The notes under the pieces: generated by a model
Seen by the model: only the letters and a program-made list of their open reading frames with translations
The model's database searches: none
Told to the model about the DNA's origin: nothing
Shown here: positions 11,957-23,874 of the stretch, piece by piece
How positions within the stretch are numbered: position 1 is the first letter of the stretch
Layout: each line of letters starts with the position of its first letter
NCBI GenBank assembly: GCA_951802425.1
Contig: OX637806.1
Span: 1,240,001-1,304,000, forward strand
Source of the DNA: Clavaria fumosa
Lineage: Eukaryota; Basidiomycota; Agaricomycetes; Agaricales; Clavariaceae
DNA: 64,000 bases
Direction: 5' to 3'
Program-made: the position numbers and the translations under genes

Positions 11957-12480
11957 CAAAGCAATTTTTCAATGCAAGTGTTGGCGCGCGGCTGAGGTCA
12001 CATTAGCTACAGGTTCAGTAAACACCGCAGAACTTTCCTCTTGCTACAAATCTACCAGTTACTCGCCATTCAATACATCACCGCATCACCCATTATTGAG
12101 GGACCTGCAACGTCAGTGCATTTCCAAGCTCACCACCCGCAGTCAGGGACCTGCAAGCACCAATACGTTTCTGCCAGTTTGCCAGTTTCCTATGCATCAT
12201 ACTGCAGTCAAGTGCCAATATGTCTTCTGCTAGTTTGCCCCCTACCTATACTTCATCTGTGATCAGACCTGCCTCAATATGTCTCCTGCCAGTTTGGTCC
12301 CAACCTCCATTTTACCTTCACACCAGGAATGCAGCACAACTTAGAATTTCCACTGTGGGAGAAGCAATTAACCATGAAATAGTTGTTACCTGTGTTATTG
12401 CTTCTGCCAGAGTAGCACCATACTCTTCTTGGAGATATTTGTTGGAGGAGCCATGGTCTATTTACAGTGAGCAATAAAAA
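11957..12480. other. Intergenic with degenerate short repeats
   Basis: About 520 bp upstream of the dehydratase gene. Phrases such as GGGACCTGCAA and TGCCAGTTTG recur in diverged form between about 12095 and 12300. No coding sequence is visible. CpG content falls sharply toward the Copia element that follows. Confidence 0.4.
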
Positions 12481-12985
12481 TGTTGCAATGTTTCATCAAT
12501 TTGAATGTAAACTGAATGTAACTCAGTTCATAAATATGTAAAAATATTGAAAATATTTGTAGATATAGGCACCTATAGTAGTTACATTTTATCTCATTAT
12601 AAGATGCTATGATTTCCATTTCTGGGCAAGATATAAATAGATTTGTTTGGACTATTCATTGCAACATTTTTGTTGCTGACACTTGAGACATGCAATGCTC
12701 AGGTTTAAATGAGTTTACTTATTAATAAGTCTAGTTATTAGCAGCAATAGAGTAGATATTAGTCTGAATAGAGTAAGATCTTTAGTTCTGGACAAAGCTA
12801 AGGAGTGTGGATGACTATACTAAGGCTTATACCAGCCTGTGGTAGCTATAGTAATGATAATGTGAAACATAAATAAAACAAGGAGTGATGAAACTTCTCC
12901 TGGAGTCCATACTCCATTGTACCAGCCTTCTAAGCCTGTTACTCTTTGTCACAGCCATCTAGGCTCATTAGACATCCCCTTACCA
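12481..12985 (-). repeat. Probable 3' LTR of the minus-strand Copia element
   Basis: On the minus strand the RNase H coding end is followed by a purine-rich tract (CTGAGGGGGAG) and then TGGTAAGG at 12985, the expected PPT/LTR junction. On the plus strand the block begins TGTTGCAATG at 12481, so the element end reads CATTGCAACA, giving TG...CA limits and about 505 bp. A-runs flank the outer edge, so a target-site duplication cannot be defined. The internal boundary is firmer than the outer one. Confidence 0.5.
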
Positions 12986-15900
12986 CTCCCCCTCAGGCCT
13001 AATGGCCTCTCAACATACCAATTCCCAACAAACTGCACAGTCCTTTGAATTTCAAGTGAGGGAGGGCCTTCATAAAGATGTTGGCAATGTTCTCATGAGT
13101 CCCAACTCGAATAATCATGATATTTCGATTCTGCACCTTCTCCTGAATGAAATGGTATTGTATATCGATGTGTTTAGTCCTTGGATGGGATACAGTGTTG
13201 TCCTTCACAAATCACAAGAGAGATCACAAGAGAGATCACTCCATTCTTGTCACAGAAGATGGGTGATGAGAGATGATTTCAGTGATTAGAAGTTGAAGCC
13301 AGATCATGTCCTTTGCTGCATGCATTCCAGCAATATATTCTGCTTCAGTAGCCAAGAGAGCAATGAGAGGTTGTCATTCAGATGACCAGGATATGGCTCC
13401 TCCATGGAATTGAAAAGCATAGCCTGAAATTGAGTGCCTATTGATCTGGGATGTGAAATCTGAGTTGGTAAATCCTTCTAGCCCCTCGTCTGAACTTCCC
13501 AATACCAACCATGCATCCTTTACACCCTTCATATACCTCATAACTCACTTCAATGCTTCCCAATGTGCTCTGCCAGGATTTGACATGAACTGAGCAAGAA
13601 TGCAAATGATGTAGCCAATCTGGGGACCTGTTGTGACATAATAGTACATCAACTTCCCCACACCACAAGCATAAGGGACATTCTCCATGTCCTTGAATTC
13701 AGCAACAGTCTTTGGGCATTGATGTGCTCCTAGAACCATCCCAGGTTCTGCAGGAATAGAAAGTGTGCTGGCATCCTCAAGATGGAATTCCTTGAGTACT
13801 GTCTCAATGTAAGCTCTCTGAGACAAGGAAATGATTCAAGCTGTCCTGTCTCACTTCACTTCGACCCCCAGGAGCCAATGAAGCTCCCCCAAGTCAGAAA
13901 TCTTGTATCGCTGTTGCAGGTCATTCTTCAGCTTCTCAATCAACCTGAGAGACTTTGCAGCAAGTGTCATGTCATCAGTAGACACAGTCACAATGATAGG
14001 ATCATTTCCATGCCTGTAGAAAACACTATGGTCTGTGTGGGATTGTAGGAGGTTGAGTTTGGTGAAAGTGCTGCATAATTTGATGTACCACTGTTGTCCT
14101 GCTTGCTTGATCCCATATAGTCCCTTTAACAATCTACAAACCTTCCCCTCATCTCCTGGTTTCAAATAACCATGTGGTGGCTTGATATAGATCATCTCAT
14201 TCAGCCTGGCATTCAGGTAAGCTCCCTTCACATCTGTTGAGCTGCATGGCTTAGGACAAGCCTCTGGGATGACATCTTGACACTTGGGGCAAATGTCTCA
14301 TAGTAATCAATTCCATAGACTTGGGAATAGCCCTTCCCAATGAATTGTGCCTTGTAGGATGAGACTTGACCTGATGCATCACATTTCCGAGTCAAGATGA
14401 AACCTGAATTGATAATATTGGCATCAGGGGGTGCATGGACCAGCTCCCATGTCTTCAACCACTCTAATTGCTCAATTTCTGTTTTCATCACCTGAGTCCA
14501 CTGATCAGACTCTCTTCCAGCAAGGGCTTCTTCAACTAGTGATGGAAAAGTCCAGTTCAGTCCAGTTCTTGACTAAAATTTTTGAACTCCAAACCGGACT
14601 TAAGGTCCAGTTCAGGCAAATTTTCGAACCTTGAACCTGGTTCTGGTCCAGTTCGAGGTTTGGGAACCGGACTTTTACCTAATTTGGTAGTGGTTTGACC
14701 AATTTTGGTCCTCTTGAACCTGAAAAAAGGTTCAGTTCAACCATTGACTGAACTTTGAACTGGACTTTGGTCCGGTTCTCAAAAGTTCAGGTTCGAACCC
14801 TGGTTCAGAACTGAACCATCCCATCACTATCTTCAACTGTCTTTGGATCATCATTGCTACCCAGGGCAAGTGCAAATTCTGGTTCAGTCTCTGTCACCAT
14901 ATATGCTGACATACCAGAATTCATCCTTGCATAGTCTCCAGGGGCTTTCCTAGGTCTCAGGCCACATCCTGTCCTAGGGACTATTGGGTTGAGGCCATCG
15001 GGTAGTCTGGTAGGTGTAGGCTGAGTATTGTTTGGAATAGTGGGTTCCTGAGGTTCATCTTCAGTGTGTCTCACCTTGCCAGGTGTGCTTGGGATGATAT
15101 CTGCAGAGGGAATATCTGGAACTGTGGAAGGAGCAGTTGGAACAGTTGGAAAAACTGGAATTGTGAGTCTCTGCTGCTCCCCCTCATCCCAAGTCACCTC
15201 CTGTTGCTCCCCCTTGTCCCAAGTCACTTCAGTGGTCGTCAATTCAATTGGCTCAAACCTGACATTCCTTTCAACAGATACTCTTTGCTTCTCTGGCCAA
15301 TACACATGAAATCCCTTCCTCTCAGCAACTCAACAAGCCTGAGCTTAACTGCCTTCGCATCAAGCTTCCCTGCTTCGATCTGGACCCATATATTGCAGCC
15401 CCACTCATGGAGGTTTGCTAGGTTAGGCTTTCCAAAGCCCATTGCTTCAAATGGAGTCCTACCACCAAGGACATGAGTAGGGGACTGGTTCTTCAGCCAT
15501 ATGGCATGGCAGACAGCTTCTACCCACAAGGATCAAGGTAATTCAGCTGCTATTAGCATAGCATGAGCATGTTCAAAGATAGTGTGGTTCAGGCATTCAG
15601 AAGTGCCATTCTGCTGAGGTGTATCATGGATGGTGATCATCCTCTTGGTTCCCTTTGCCTTCAGGTGAGTGTTGAACAGTCCATTGATGAATTCTCCACC
15701 TCCATTGCAGTGAAACTCTTTCACAGACACCCCAAACTGTGTCTCCAGCCAGGCCTCAAAATTCTTGTATGCCTGGAAGGTTTGATCCTTTGTCTTTAGT
15801 GTTTCAAGCTCACTCCATGCCTTTGCCTCATCTGTGAAGGTCACAAAATAGCTCTCCCCTGTTAATGCTTGCACCTGTGCAGGCCCCTAGATGTCAGAAT

Positions 15901-16019
15901 GGATGCAATCACCCAGTCCAGTCACTGTTCACTTGTCTGACCTCATCTTTGGGATTGGTGCCTTGGTGAGTTTTGCCTTTGTGCATGTGACACAGAAGGG
16001 ACTTTCTCCAGCTCAATTC
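12986..16019 (-). mobile_element. Copia retrotransposon pol 3' part (integrase, reverse transcriptase, RNase H), decayed
   Basis: Read on the minus strand from 16019: the CC half of the integrase zinc finger (PFCVTCTKAKLTKAP), integrase core around 15870-15540, a Pro-rich hinge (15305-14840), reverse transcriptase at 14490-13550 with VSTDDMTL in place of YVDDM, and RNase H ending TKHIDIQYHFI near 13180. Stops and frameshifts separate the pieces. The second catalytic Asp of integrase is lost (FHCNGGGEF), so it is dead. A 293 bp hAT-type MITE interrupts the hinge at 14537-14829. The block is almost devoid of CpG. It starts exactly where the plus-strand fragment at 1-564 stops in the protein, and the two are joined conceptually by reversing 565-16019. 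Confidence 0.9.
14537..14829. mobile_element. Non-autonomous hAT-type MITE
   Basis: 293 bp with perfect 9 bp terminal inverted repeats, TAGTGATGG and CCATCACTA, flanked by a perfect 8 bp target-site duplication TCTTCAAC (14529-14536 and 14830-14837). TAGNG-type ends and 8 bp duplications are diagnostic of the hAT superfamily. The interior is rich in GTCCAGTTC and its complement, giving a fold-back structure, and has no reading frame. It sits inside the Copia hinge region, so it is younger than that element. Confidence 0.9.
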
Positions 16020-16252
16020 GGATATATATTTCGCTTATGATGCCTCACTTATGCCTACATCTACATTCCTCACAAATCTCTGTCAACAATTGGGTCTGTC
16101 AGCATGCTATTGGCTCTCTCTGTTATTGCTGAAATGTCTATCCTTTGTACCTCTGTTGCTCAGAGAACTTTTATGTTTACTCTGAGTCCAAATCTGATGG
16201 TTGCCCAGAGAGGGATTCATTTAGTTTTCCAGTAGTTGAGCCAACATGTAGG
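16020..16252 (+). repeat. Flank sequence X, copy 1
   Basis: A 233 bp block beginning GGATATATATTTCGC, about 85 percent similar to 26448-26690, which directly follows the right gene copy. Most differences are CG to TG or CA, as expected from methylated-cytosine decay. It encodes in one frame a short signal-peptide-like start (MLLALSVIAEMSILCTSVAQ). It adjoins the Copia break, which is what identifies the inversion breakpoint. Confidence 0.8.
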
Positions 16253-17325
16253 CAATACAACAAAAAACAAGAAGGTTGCTGTCCCCTGGCAACTAATAGC
16301 TGATGCTCCACACAAGTTTATTCCCTATGAATACCTTCCAGAGGGGATGCAAATTCACAAGCCTTCAAAAATGCATTATGTCAATGTCAGAAGGCTCTGT
16401 GATTTTCTGCATCACTGACAGACTTTGGGCCAGAAAATTTTATGGTTTCAATATGTTCTCCAATAGCACCAGATGTCATGGCCCTATCCAGTCCCCCAGC
16501 CACCCATAATTACCTCCAAAACACCTCCAACACATCTCTGATGTATCTCTGACATCTCTGACATCTCCAACACAACTCCACTCCACTCTGGCTCTGAGCT
16601 CCAAAAGTCTGGTCCAGACTTTTGTCAGACTTCAATATTGGTCTTTTGGACTGAATGGACTTTACTTCTAGCATGTTCCTTGGTGCTAGTCCATGGTTAG
16701 TAACCTATGGGATGATGCCCACTACCCATGGGAACATATTCTTTGTCTTACATGTATCACCTCTATGCTTTCTCACTCCTCAGGTGAAATTACTTTAGAT
16801 ATTTGATATCCTCATGTTTCACAGTTAGCCCTATGCCCTACCCTAGTTACATATAAGCCCCCATGTCTCTCCATGATCCTCAGTTCAAATATTAATGTTA
16901 TTTCTGGTCCTTGTCACTTGGTCCATACATCAAGGGACTTTGTCCTTGCTGTTCTCAACAGTCCCAATGAGTTCTGCAAAACTCCAGCAGACTCCAACAG
17001 ACTCTGGGCAATTTCCCTTCAGACTTCATCCTTCCTTGTCCTGGAAAGCAAAGTACCAGCAAGGTTAAATTGGGACACATGTAAATGTGGTGGCACAACC
17101 CATAAGTTGAGGCCACAGTCCCACACCCTCCAACCTTCTAGTCTTTTCCTCAGTGTAGAGGAGAAGTTCCCACACAACTCTGATCTGGACTCCAACCAGA
17201 CTCCACACTATGGACCCAATAGCAGGTTATTATCACCATCTGGTCAGATGATTTATGACTTTCACCCAAAAATCAGTGCAAAACAGGTGATGGGTGATTT
17301 CTAATCACCATCAAAATCAAGGAAT
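16253..17325. other. CpG-poor intergenic DNA
   Basis: About 1.1 kb of AT-rich to balanced sequence nearly free of CG dinucleotides, with recurrent short words around CAGACTCCA and CTCCA. No open frame has recognisable homology. It is probably heavily decayed repeat DNA. Confidence 0.4.
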
Positions 17326-17835
17326 ATTCACTAGACAAGATTGAGTTATATAATATACCCTCAATTTGGGTGATATTAAACTGGAGGATATTAGGTTGTG
17401 CAAAACACTCTTGAAATCAAGGGAAGTTCAACATGATGAGATTGAGTTATATAATACACCCCCACTATGGGTGATATTCAACTAGAAGATATATGGTTGT
17501 ACAAAACACTCTTTACATCAAGGGATATTCAACATGATGAGATTGAGTTATATAATAATATACCCCCCAATTTGGGTGATATTAAGCTGGAGGACATTGA
17601 GTGATATAATACACCCCATTAATTTGAGTGATATTAAATTGAAGGATATTGAGTGATATAATACACCTCTCAAGTTGAGTGATATTAAGCTGGAAAATAT
17701 TGAGTGATACAATACACCCATTTAATTTGAGTGATATTGAACTGAAGGATATTGAGTAATACAATGCACCCCTTAATTTAAGTGATATTAAACTGGAAGA
17801 TATTGAGTGATACACCTCTCAATTTGAGTGACATT
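17326..17835. repeat. Degenerate tandem repeat array, ~55-60 bp unit
   Basis: Eight or nine diverged units built on GAGTKATATAATACACC, AATTTGRGTGATATTAA and CTGGAGGATATT. Early units are close to 60 bp and later ones near 50 bp. The array is AT-rich with no CpG. Short minus-strand open frames across it are artefacts of the repeat. Confidence 0.75.
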
Positions 17836-17861
17836 AAGCCACAAAATCTTATTGTCTAGAT

Positions 17862-17946
17862 GGGGACTATAGTGTAATGGATAACACAGCAGTTGTTGGT
17901 TGAGTCCAGTTCCATGAGCACTTGGGTTCAACTCCCACTGAGTGCA
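17862..17946 (+). repeat. tRNA-like sequence, probable SINE head
   Basis: The sequence has an A box (TAGTGTAATGG, 17870-17880), a perfect 4 bp D-stem (GTGT/ACAC) and a B box (GGTTCAACTCC, about 17925-17935). The acceptor ends do not pair and no anticodon stem of normal size forms, so this is unlikely to be a working tRNA. An RNA polymerase III promoter with an unrelated A-rich sequence downstream is typical of a tRNA-derived SINE. The 3' limit is not clear. Confidence 0.5.
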
Positions 17947-20120
17947 TAATTTACAGGCTAAAAAAATACTTGGAGATATAGTTAAAATCACTGTAAGTAT
18001 GTAGAAACCACCTAAAATATCAAGTTAAAATGTGCTTGATAGCAGTGACATTCACCTGGAGAGCAGCAGGTGAATTTGGTCATATATGTGCCAAAAATAA
18101 CCCATTTCATTTACCTGATTATCAACCAATACAGTTTCAAGATATCATCAATGAATTAATTTTGTACAATTTCTTGTGGTGAAAGATAGTGAAAAACACC
18201 TAAGATCATGGTTAAGATGACCCAATAACTAACATGAAATTCACCTATTAGATCAGCTTAAAAGGCACCTGTGATAGAGTGAAATTCACCAATTAGAGAT
18301 TAGCTTAAAAGACACTTGTATTGTAGTGATATTCACCCAAAGAACAGTGGGTGAATTTGGACATAAAAGTAGTGAAAATCACCCATTCTCTGTACCCAAT
18401 AAACACTTGATTATCAACTAGTCATGGTGGTTTTCACTTAGGAAACCATTGATATTCACCATGTTTCAGGGTTCTTTGTGTGGTGATTTTCACCCAACTT
18501 GGGGCTTACAGTGCCACTCTGCTCCAGCTTCACCTTTGCCCTTTTTTGTCTCCTCTACACTACTCCCCTCTTCTTGAAGCAAAGTATCAAGATCAGATCT
18601 TAACAGTATATTCAAACTAACAACCTCATGTATACAACTGGTCCTTTGCTTGCCCTTTGTGCTGCTGCCTGTCCTGCTCCCTGCTGCAAGAGCCAAAGGT
18701 CTGATCCAAAACTCCAATCCACACCTCCAATCTGCACCTCCAATCTGAAACTCCACTCTGAAACTCCAGTCCATTTGAGTGAACTTTGTGTCCATTTGCT
18801 CTGGACCTGGACTTGCCACAAGCCATCTGTCCATGGTGATACAAATAGGACATCTTCTGAACTCCAGCCAACAATCCATCATGCTCCTTAGCTCATCTCC
18901 TTCATATATCATGTTGAGAGATTTGAGGCAGGAAAACTCCTAATGTTGGACTTCTGAATTTTGGCCCCCTGTTCCTGGGTTCTCCCTGGCTTGCCTCCTT
19001 CATGTCCCATGTTGTGAGGCTTCAAGATGGGAAACTCTGAACTCCAGATATCCAATCTCCATCTCTGACCACTCTGAGATGAGGAATACTGGATATTGTG
19101 TCTCTGGCTCTTGTTTGAGCTTTCCCTGTGCTCATTTCCTTTATGGATTGCCATGTTGTGAAACTCTGAGACAGGAAATGCCAAACTCTGAGCTCCAGAC
19201 CCCCAAAAACTCTGAACCTCCAAACTCCAGATCTCTGAACTGGCTCTCTTGTTTGAGCTTCCTTGTGCTCATTTCCCCATGCCATCATCCATTGCCATCC
19301 ATATCTAGCCCCACTCCCTGCTTTGAATCTCCAAACAGCTGTGTCTCCAAATGGTGATACATGACCACTCCCCTGTGCCATCACCAGTATCATCTACATC
19401 TACATCTACATCTACATCCCCAACTCTGTTTGCTCCCTCCACTCCTTCACACCTTCACAGAACACTTCTATCTCCTTTCCAGCCTTATCAATAACCTTCC
19501 CTGCCTCACCTCCCCACTCCCAAAGCCTACACACAACTTGCCCAATGCCTGCAGCAGCACTGCACATGCGAGCTTAAGCTGCTTTGGACCATGTGGCAGG
19601 TACCCTACATCTCCTTCTGCCTTTGCTCCTGCTGCACCTGTGCCACCTCCTAATCCCTTTGGTGCTATTGTGGTTGTTGATGGAGGAGGGCACAGTTTGT
19701 CTACCATGCACAGCCATCCAACCACTGCCCATGCAATGCCACATGACAGGTGGCTGCACACACATCAGGAAATTGTACAAAAACTTTTCAACTTTTTTAC
19801 TTTCTCAAGTAAAAAAGCCAAAAAGTGAATATGTTTCCTTTGTAACAACCACTCATGCTCTAGATTTTTTAAAATAAGCCTTACCCAACTTTTTCAACTT
19901 TTTCAACTTTTTTACTTTTTTTGAAACCTGACCAACAATGACTTTTGACCAAATCTAGGTCACTTTTGCACTTTGAGCCTTTTTTGGCTTTTTGAACTTG
20001 TGCAAGCTCACACAAGTTCAAAAAAGTTCTGCTCAGGTTTCCTGATGCAAGCAACCCCTCCAGCACATGCGCAGCTGTCATCACCATGCAGGTCATCTCA
20101 TCCAGGCCTGTCTGGATATC
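17947..20120. other. Repeat-rich, CpG-poor intergenic block
   Basis: From 18030 to 18490 phrases such as GTGATATTCACC and its variants recur. From 18600 to 19400 the sequence is dominated by CTCCA/CTCTGA words. At 19385-19415 there is a short (CATCTA)n run, and from 19880 there are T-runs. Open frames here are compositionally biased and I can assign none. CpG frequency returns to normal at about 20100. Confidence 0.45.
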
Positions 20121-22078
20121 TCATTTCGCATCGTCTGCGTCCGTCGTCACTGTGGCTATTGGAGGTACTGCGCCGGATGTGGCAGAGGTGCTTGACAATG
20201 GCATGCACCGGAACCTTGTCGTGATGCGCAAGCTGACAATCAGCCTTGTGAGTGCCAGCCGTGGATGGCTTGTCACCAGCATGCGCACGTCTTGCGAACA
20301 GAGCACTGTCAGCGCATTCGTCGTGAGGACAAGCACTATCTCAGGCTCTGACAGGCCAACAAAATCTGGATATGGCAGGGTCATGCAGGACAGAAGACTG
20401 ACTGACCGGCCAACTGTAACCTCGCCGCTTTGTCTAGCGCCTCCTGCGCAACTCTAACGGCGTCTACCATCATCTCACCCTCCGCCTCCACTACGACGCC
20501 GCACAGCATGCACCGCATTGTTGCCAATGTCCCCTCGAAGTAAGTCATTTGATGCATCCACATTTTGCGCAGTGAACAAAGGTGAATCAAGCGAGAAAAG
20601 TTGAAGAAGGGGCTGCTGACCTGGCAGTGGGCACGCACCGCCGCAGCGCTTTCGAAACTCGACAGCTTCACGCGGGTGCACCCGAGTTGGGACTATGCAC
20701 AACGCGCAAGCGCACGTGAAGTTGTACGTCTCCCGTAGCGCGGCGAGGCGTGCTGCACGCGGGAGTGTCCTATCGACGTACGAGAGCAATATCTATACGA
20801 GATATTACAGATTTGAGTTACAGTTCGGCCCAAAAGGAACTAACAGACGCACCTCCTGGAGCGCGACGACGTGCATGACGTCTTGCATACCGCTACGCAG
20901 AGCGGGGAAGATGACGACCGCATTCAGGACGCACGTGTGGTTCATGAGTGCGACAAGAGGCACGATGGCAACGCCAATCGTGCTAACGGTGGGCGTCATG
21001 GCGTCATGAGTGTGTGGCTAGTCATCGCGAACTTCATGTAGGAACCAAAGAAATAAATTGAGAAGCGACAAAGAACTGTGTCAGGCATACTTTAGAGATG
21101 AGGTCGGCGAGGCCTCTGATCCCTCCTATAGCAAGTGCAGCCAGTCCCTCTGAGGACACACCCAGGTAGGATGTGAGTGCCTACGCGAGGTGCATCTGCA
21201 TCTCAGACTGTTTGGGCGAAGCAGAATGTCGATCTAGCGCATCATGTCAGAAATCAGATAAGTAGGTTGTGTGGAGTTATCATTACAAACGGGAGTACAT
21301 CAAGTTGATTTCACGTGCCTAAGGCATGACAGAAGGTCAGCTAGATAGGCCAGCGAAATGTGTGACGGCCACCGCAGACTGACCCAGACGCTGTCAGGCC
21401 CCGCAATTTTTCTGCCCCACATGATTCGTGCTAAGCAGCGAATGGCGTCGCTGGGGACCTCGAGAGACGAATCTGCGGATGTTCTGGAGAAATTAGGCGA
21501 CAGTTTGGCCCATCGAAGGAGGGCCTTGCATTCGTGCTTGTGGATGCGCCAATCAGCAGACTGACATTTCCACGTGGGGATCAGCTTCGACAGAAGGCGA
21601 CGGTACAAAGTAGAGGTACTGTACTTTGTACTGCATCGCAATAGTAGACCACGCGACACACTGTGCATCGCTTCAAGCCTGAATTGTCCGTCGCAGGCAC
21701 GGTACAATATGAACAATATGATGGGAGATGTGGAGTGGACAGGATGCGAATGTGTGGTGGAATGGAGAGGACAGTTATGCCTATAGATTGGAAGACTTGA
21801 AAAAGGGTAGCATACACGTAATTGAGACCTACCAGGTGCGAAGGACTTCTTAATTGCGATTCTGCGACCCGAGATGGATGACTGACAGATTTCCAGAAAT
21901 GAACGGTAATGGGAAACAAGTCCAGGTCCTCCTGGTTGGCTGGTCGCTGTGGAAAAGTACCTCGAGAGAGAAGAGCCTCCTGCGACTGCGACGATGGAGT
22001 AGACGGAGGCTGAGACTGCAGGTATGACTTTGGTGCTTTCGCTTGACGAGCAGCTCTAAGTTGCCGCCACGAAGACAA
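20121..22078 (-). pseudogene. SMYD-like SET/MYND histone-lysine methyltransferase, broken
   Basis: Minus strand. The family is clear: N-terminal MSSWRQLRAARQAK, LSIPPHIRILSTP, MYND finger cysteines (YCSYCTVP, KRCTVCRVVYYC, then CQSADWRIHKHEC after an intron), SET core with PLVALMNHTCVLNAVV, post-SET LSYVDRTLPRA with TYNFTCACALC, and a TPR-like tail. Damage: a one-base frameshift before the KKSFAPG-like segment, no usable acceptor that would keep the second MYND cysteine pair in frame (the expected TAG reads TGG), and an in-frame TAG at 21181-21183 just before ALTSYLGVSSEG. The tail is fragmented as well. Intact members use S-adenosylmethionine to methylate lysines. Unknown introns could rescue one lesion, but not plausibly all of them. 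Confidence 0.8.
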
Positions 22079-22607
22079 CTGCTTAGACTAGAATTTTGCT
22101 GTGGTGGGAGACGAATAAGGATGAATTCACAGAGCACAAGATGACCTTCGATGGACACGCGTGTGTGGCGATGACCAAGGGGAGCCCATGAAATCCGGAG
22201 GCTATATGTATGAAGTTGAGTACGCAGAATCCACAAAAGCAGTGCGGGAATTGATGCAGACGCACATCTCAGGTGCCCTATAGCGTTACAAACAGAAGCA
22301 TGTACCTGCAGAGAGCAATGCACCCAACCACATTTCAACGCTGGTTTCTACCATTTACAATATGTTGTTGAGAAGTAGAGGATCCACAAGATAGCGCTCA
22401 CTGGAAAACGTGCCGCTCCGCTGAAAATGAGTGCGAGGGAACAAGCTTGACAAACTTTTGCCAAACCAGTTTTGCCGAAGACGATGGTGTGCAACTCCAC
22501 TCTTGAATTTGAAGTAAGTGGTGGTTCTGAGAGTGGCGGCGTCGTTGGGATATGAACCAGACTCTCTGGTGTCGGCATTTGCAAACCACTATAATATGTA
22601 GATGCGC
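22079..22607. other. Intergenic between SMYD-like pseudogene and HNH gene
   Basis: About 530 bp holding the 3' end region of the minus-strand HNH gene and the former promoter of the SMYD-like gene. No feature is recognised. Confidence 0.4.
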
Positions 22608-23874
22608 TTATGTGATGGGTGGGCCTCCCATAACTGTAGCCCTCCAATCCTCCAAGTACGCTGTGCGCTCCTGCTCCTTCTGAGCATGCCTTTCCATAGC
22701 CGCCTTCGAGTTGCCCCAGAAAAATAACATGACGTCATCCTCATCCCATCTGTCCTGCACCTCGAAGTCTGCAGCTGTCTCCTCACTCGTATTTCTTCCA
22801 CTCCCGGCACCCTGTCCTCCTTGGCTCATAGCAGCAGCCCGCTTTTGAATAGCAATGTTGCGATCATGCCTGACCCTGATTGGTCCCATCGGTGCAGGTA
22901 CAGGTACAGGTGGGCGAGGGATATCGGGACGATCACTCAGAACACTGGTATTTTTGCCCCATTGCTTCACAGCTGCGGCACCGTAATTATAGTGCAATAA
23001 GAGGTCTGCAGGCTTGGGCGATTGCTGGTCCATGAAAGTGGCATCGTTGTTGTTTGGGAAGTGGTTTAGGATAGATCTGCGTGGCGGGGTAACGATCCAT
23101 TGGAGCGTATATCGGGAGTTCGTTGGGTAACTGACATTCGTCTCTATATCGCGCTGGCACCTATCCGGGATGTCGGTGGTTTGGAGGATAGGATTCGGCG
23201 TCTGACGTGATATTTAGTGTTGATCGCTCTGAAGAAAAGGGCGGACAAACTTTGAGAACAACGACGTGTCGTGGGTCAAAGTAATGGTTATGAAGATTAT
23301 CATCAGCATAGAAGCCGTTCCGAATATCGTTTATAGTGAGTGTGTCAAGATTTTCTTCATGTGGCCGGCTGACAATGATACGTTGGAGCCACTGGAGTAA
23401 TATACTGAATTTAGCTCGCAAACCAGGGCAAGAGTAATATGAACATGCCTCGTCGCCGCGCGCGTATGGGATGATATGCATCCCAATGCCTTCCAGACCG
23501 GTCCAGACGCAACAACCATCGCGCTTTAAAAGCTCTTCGCGAAAGTCTGCGCGGGTTCGCGTAGATTCAGACGGAACTTGGGTGCGTTGCTTGATGACCT
23601 CAAGGTCAACGGCGTGGGTGAGAACGTTTCCACCTGGCACAGTGTAATGGTAGACGCCCTGGTCAAGCAACTCGCCATTCACCGCAATCTCGTTCCCTTG
23701 CTCATCCATCAAAACTCCAATGACACCGAGGACGCACCATCCAAGATATCGTAGGTACTTTCGTGGGCTTAAGCAGACTGTGGCGACAATTGCGGTAGGA
23801 ATTTCGAGGTAAAACGGATTTTCTTGAGACAATAAAACGAGGTGAATAAAACCTAATGGTGGTCGGGAAGACAT
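22608..23874 (-). CDS. HNH-nuclease-domain protein of basidiomycete type
   Basis: Exons on the minus strand: 23449-23874, 23251-23391 and 22608-23201, giving 386 aa. Intron 1 has a GC donor (GCATGT) and is 57 bp, so retention would also keep the frame; intron 2 is GT-AG, 49 bp. The start is ATG 23874 (MSSRPPLGFIHL). The core has FREELLKRDGCCVWTGLE, then GMHIIPYARGDE, NDIRNGFYADDNLHNHYFDP and, after intron 2, TPNPILQTTDIPDR, which are the hallmarks of the HNH_2 domain in a large Agaricomycete family. The C-terminal part (KPADLLLHYNYGAAAVKQWG and an acidic stretch) also matches that family. The role of these proteins is not established; the fold suggests nucleic-acid cleavage. The gene appears intact. 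Confidence 0.85.

Noticed and set aside
17862..17946. Functional tRNA gene
   Set aside because: A and B boxes are present, but the acceptor ends do not pair and no standard anticodon arm forms.
19361..19828. 155-codon frame in the CpG-poor block as a gene
   Set aside because: It is dominated by a (CATCTA)n run and biased composition; no domain, intron pattern or conserved motif supports it.
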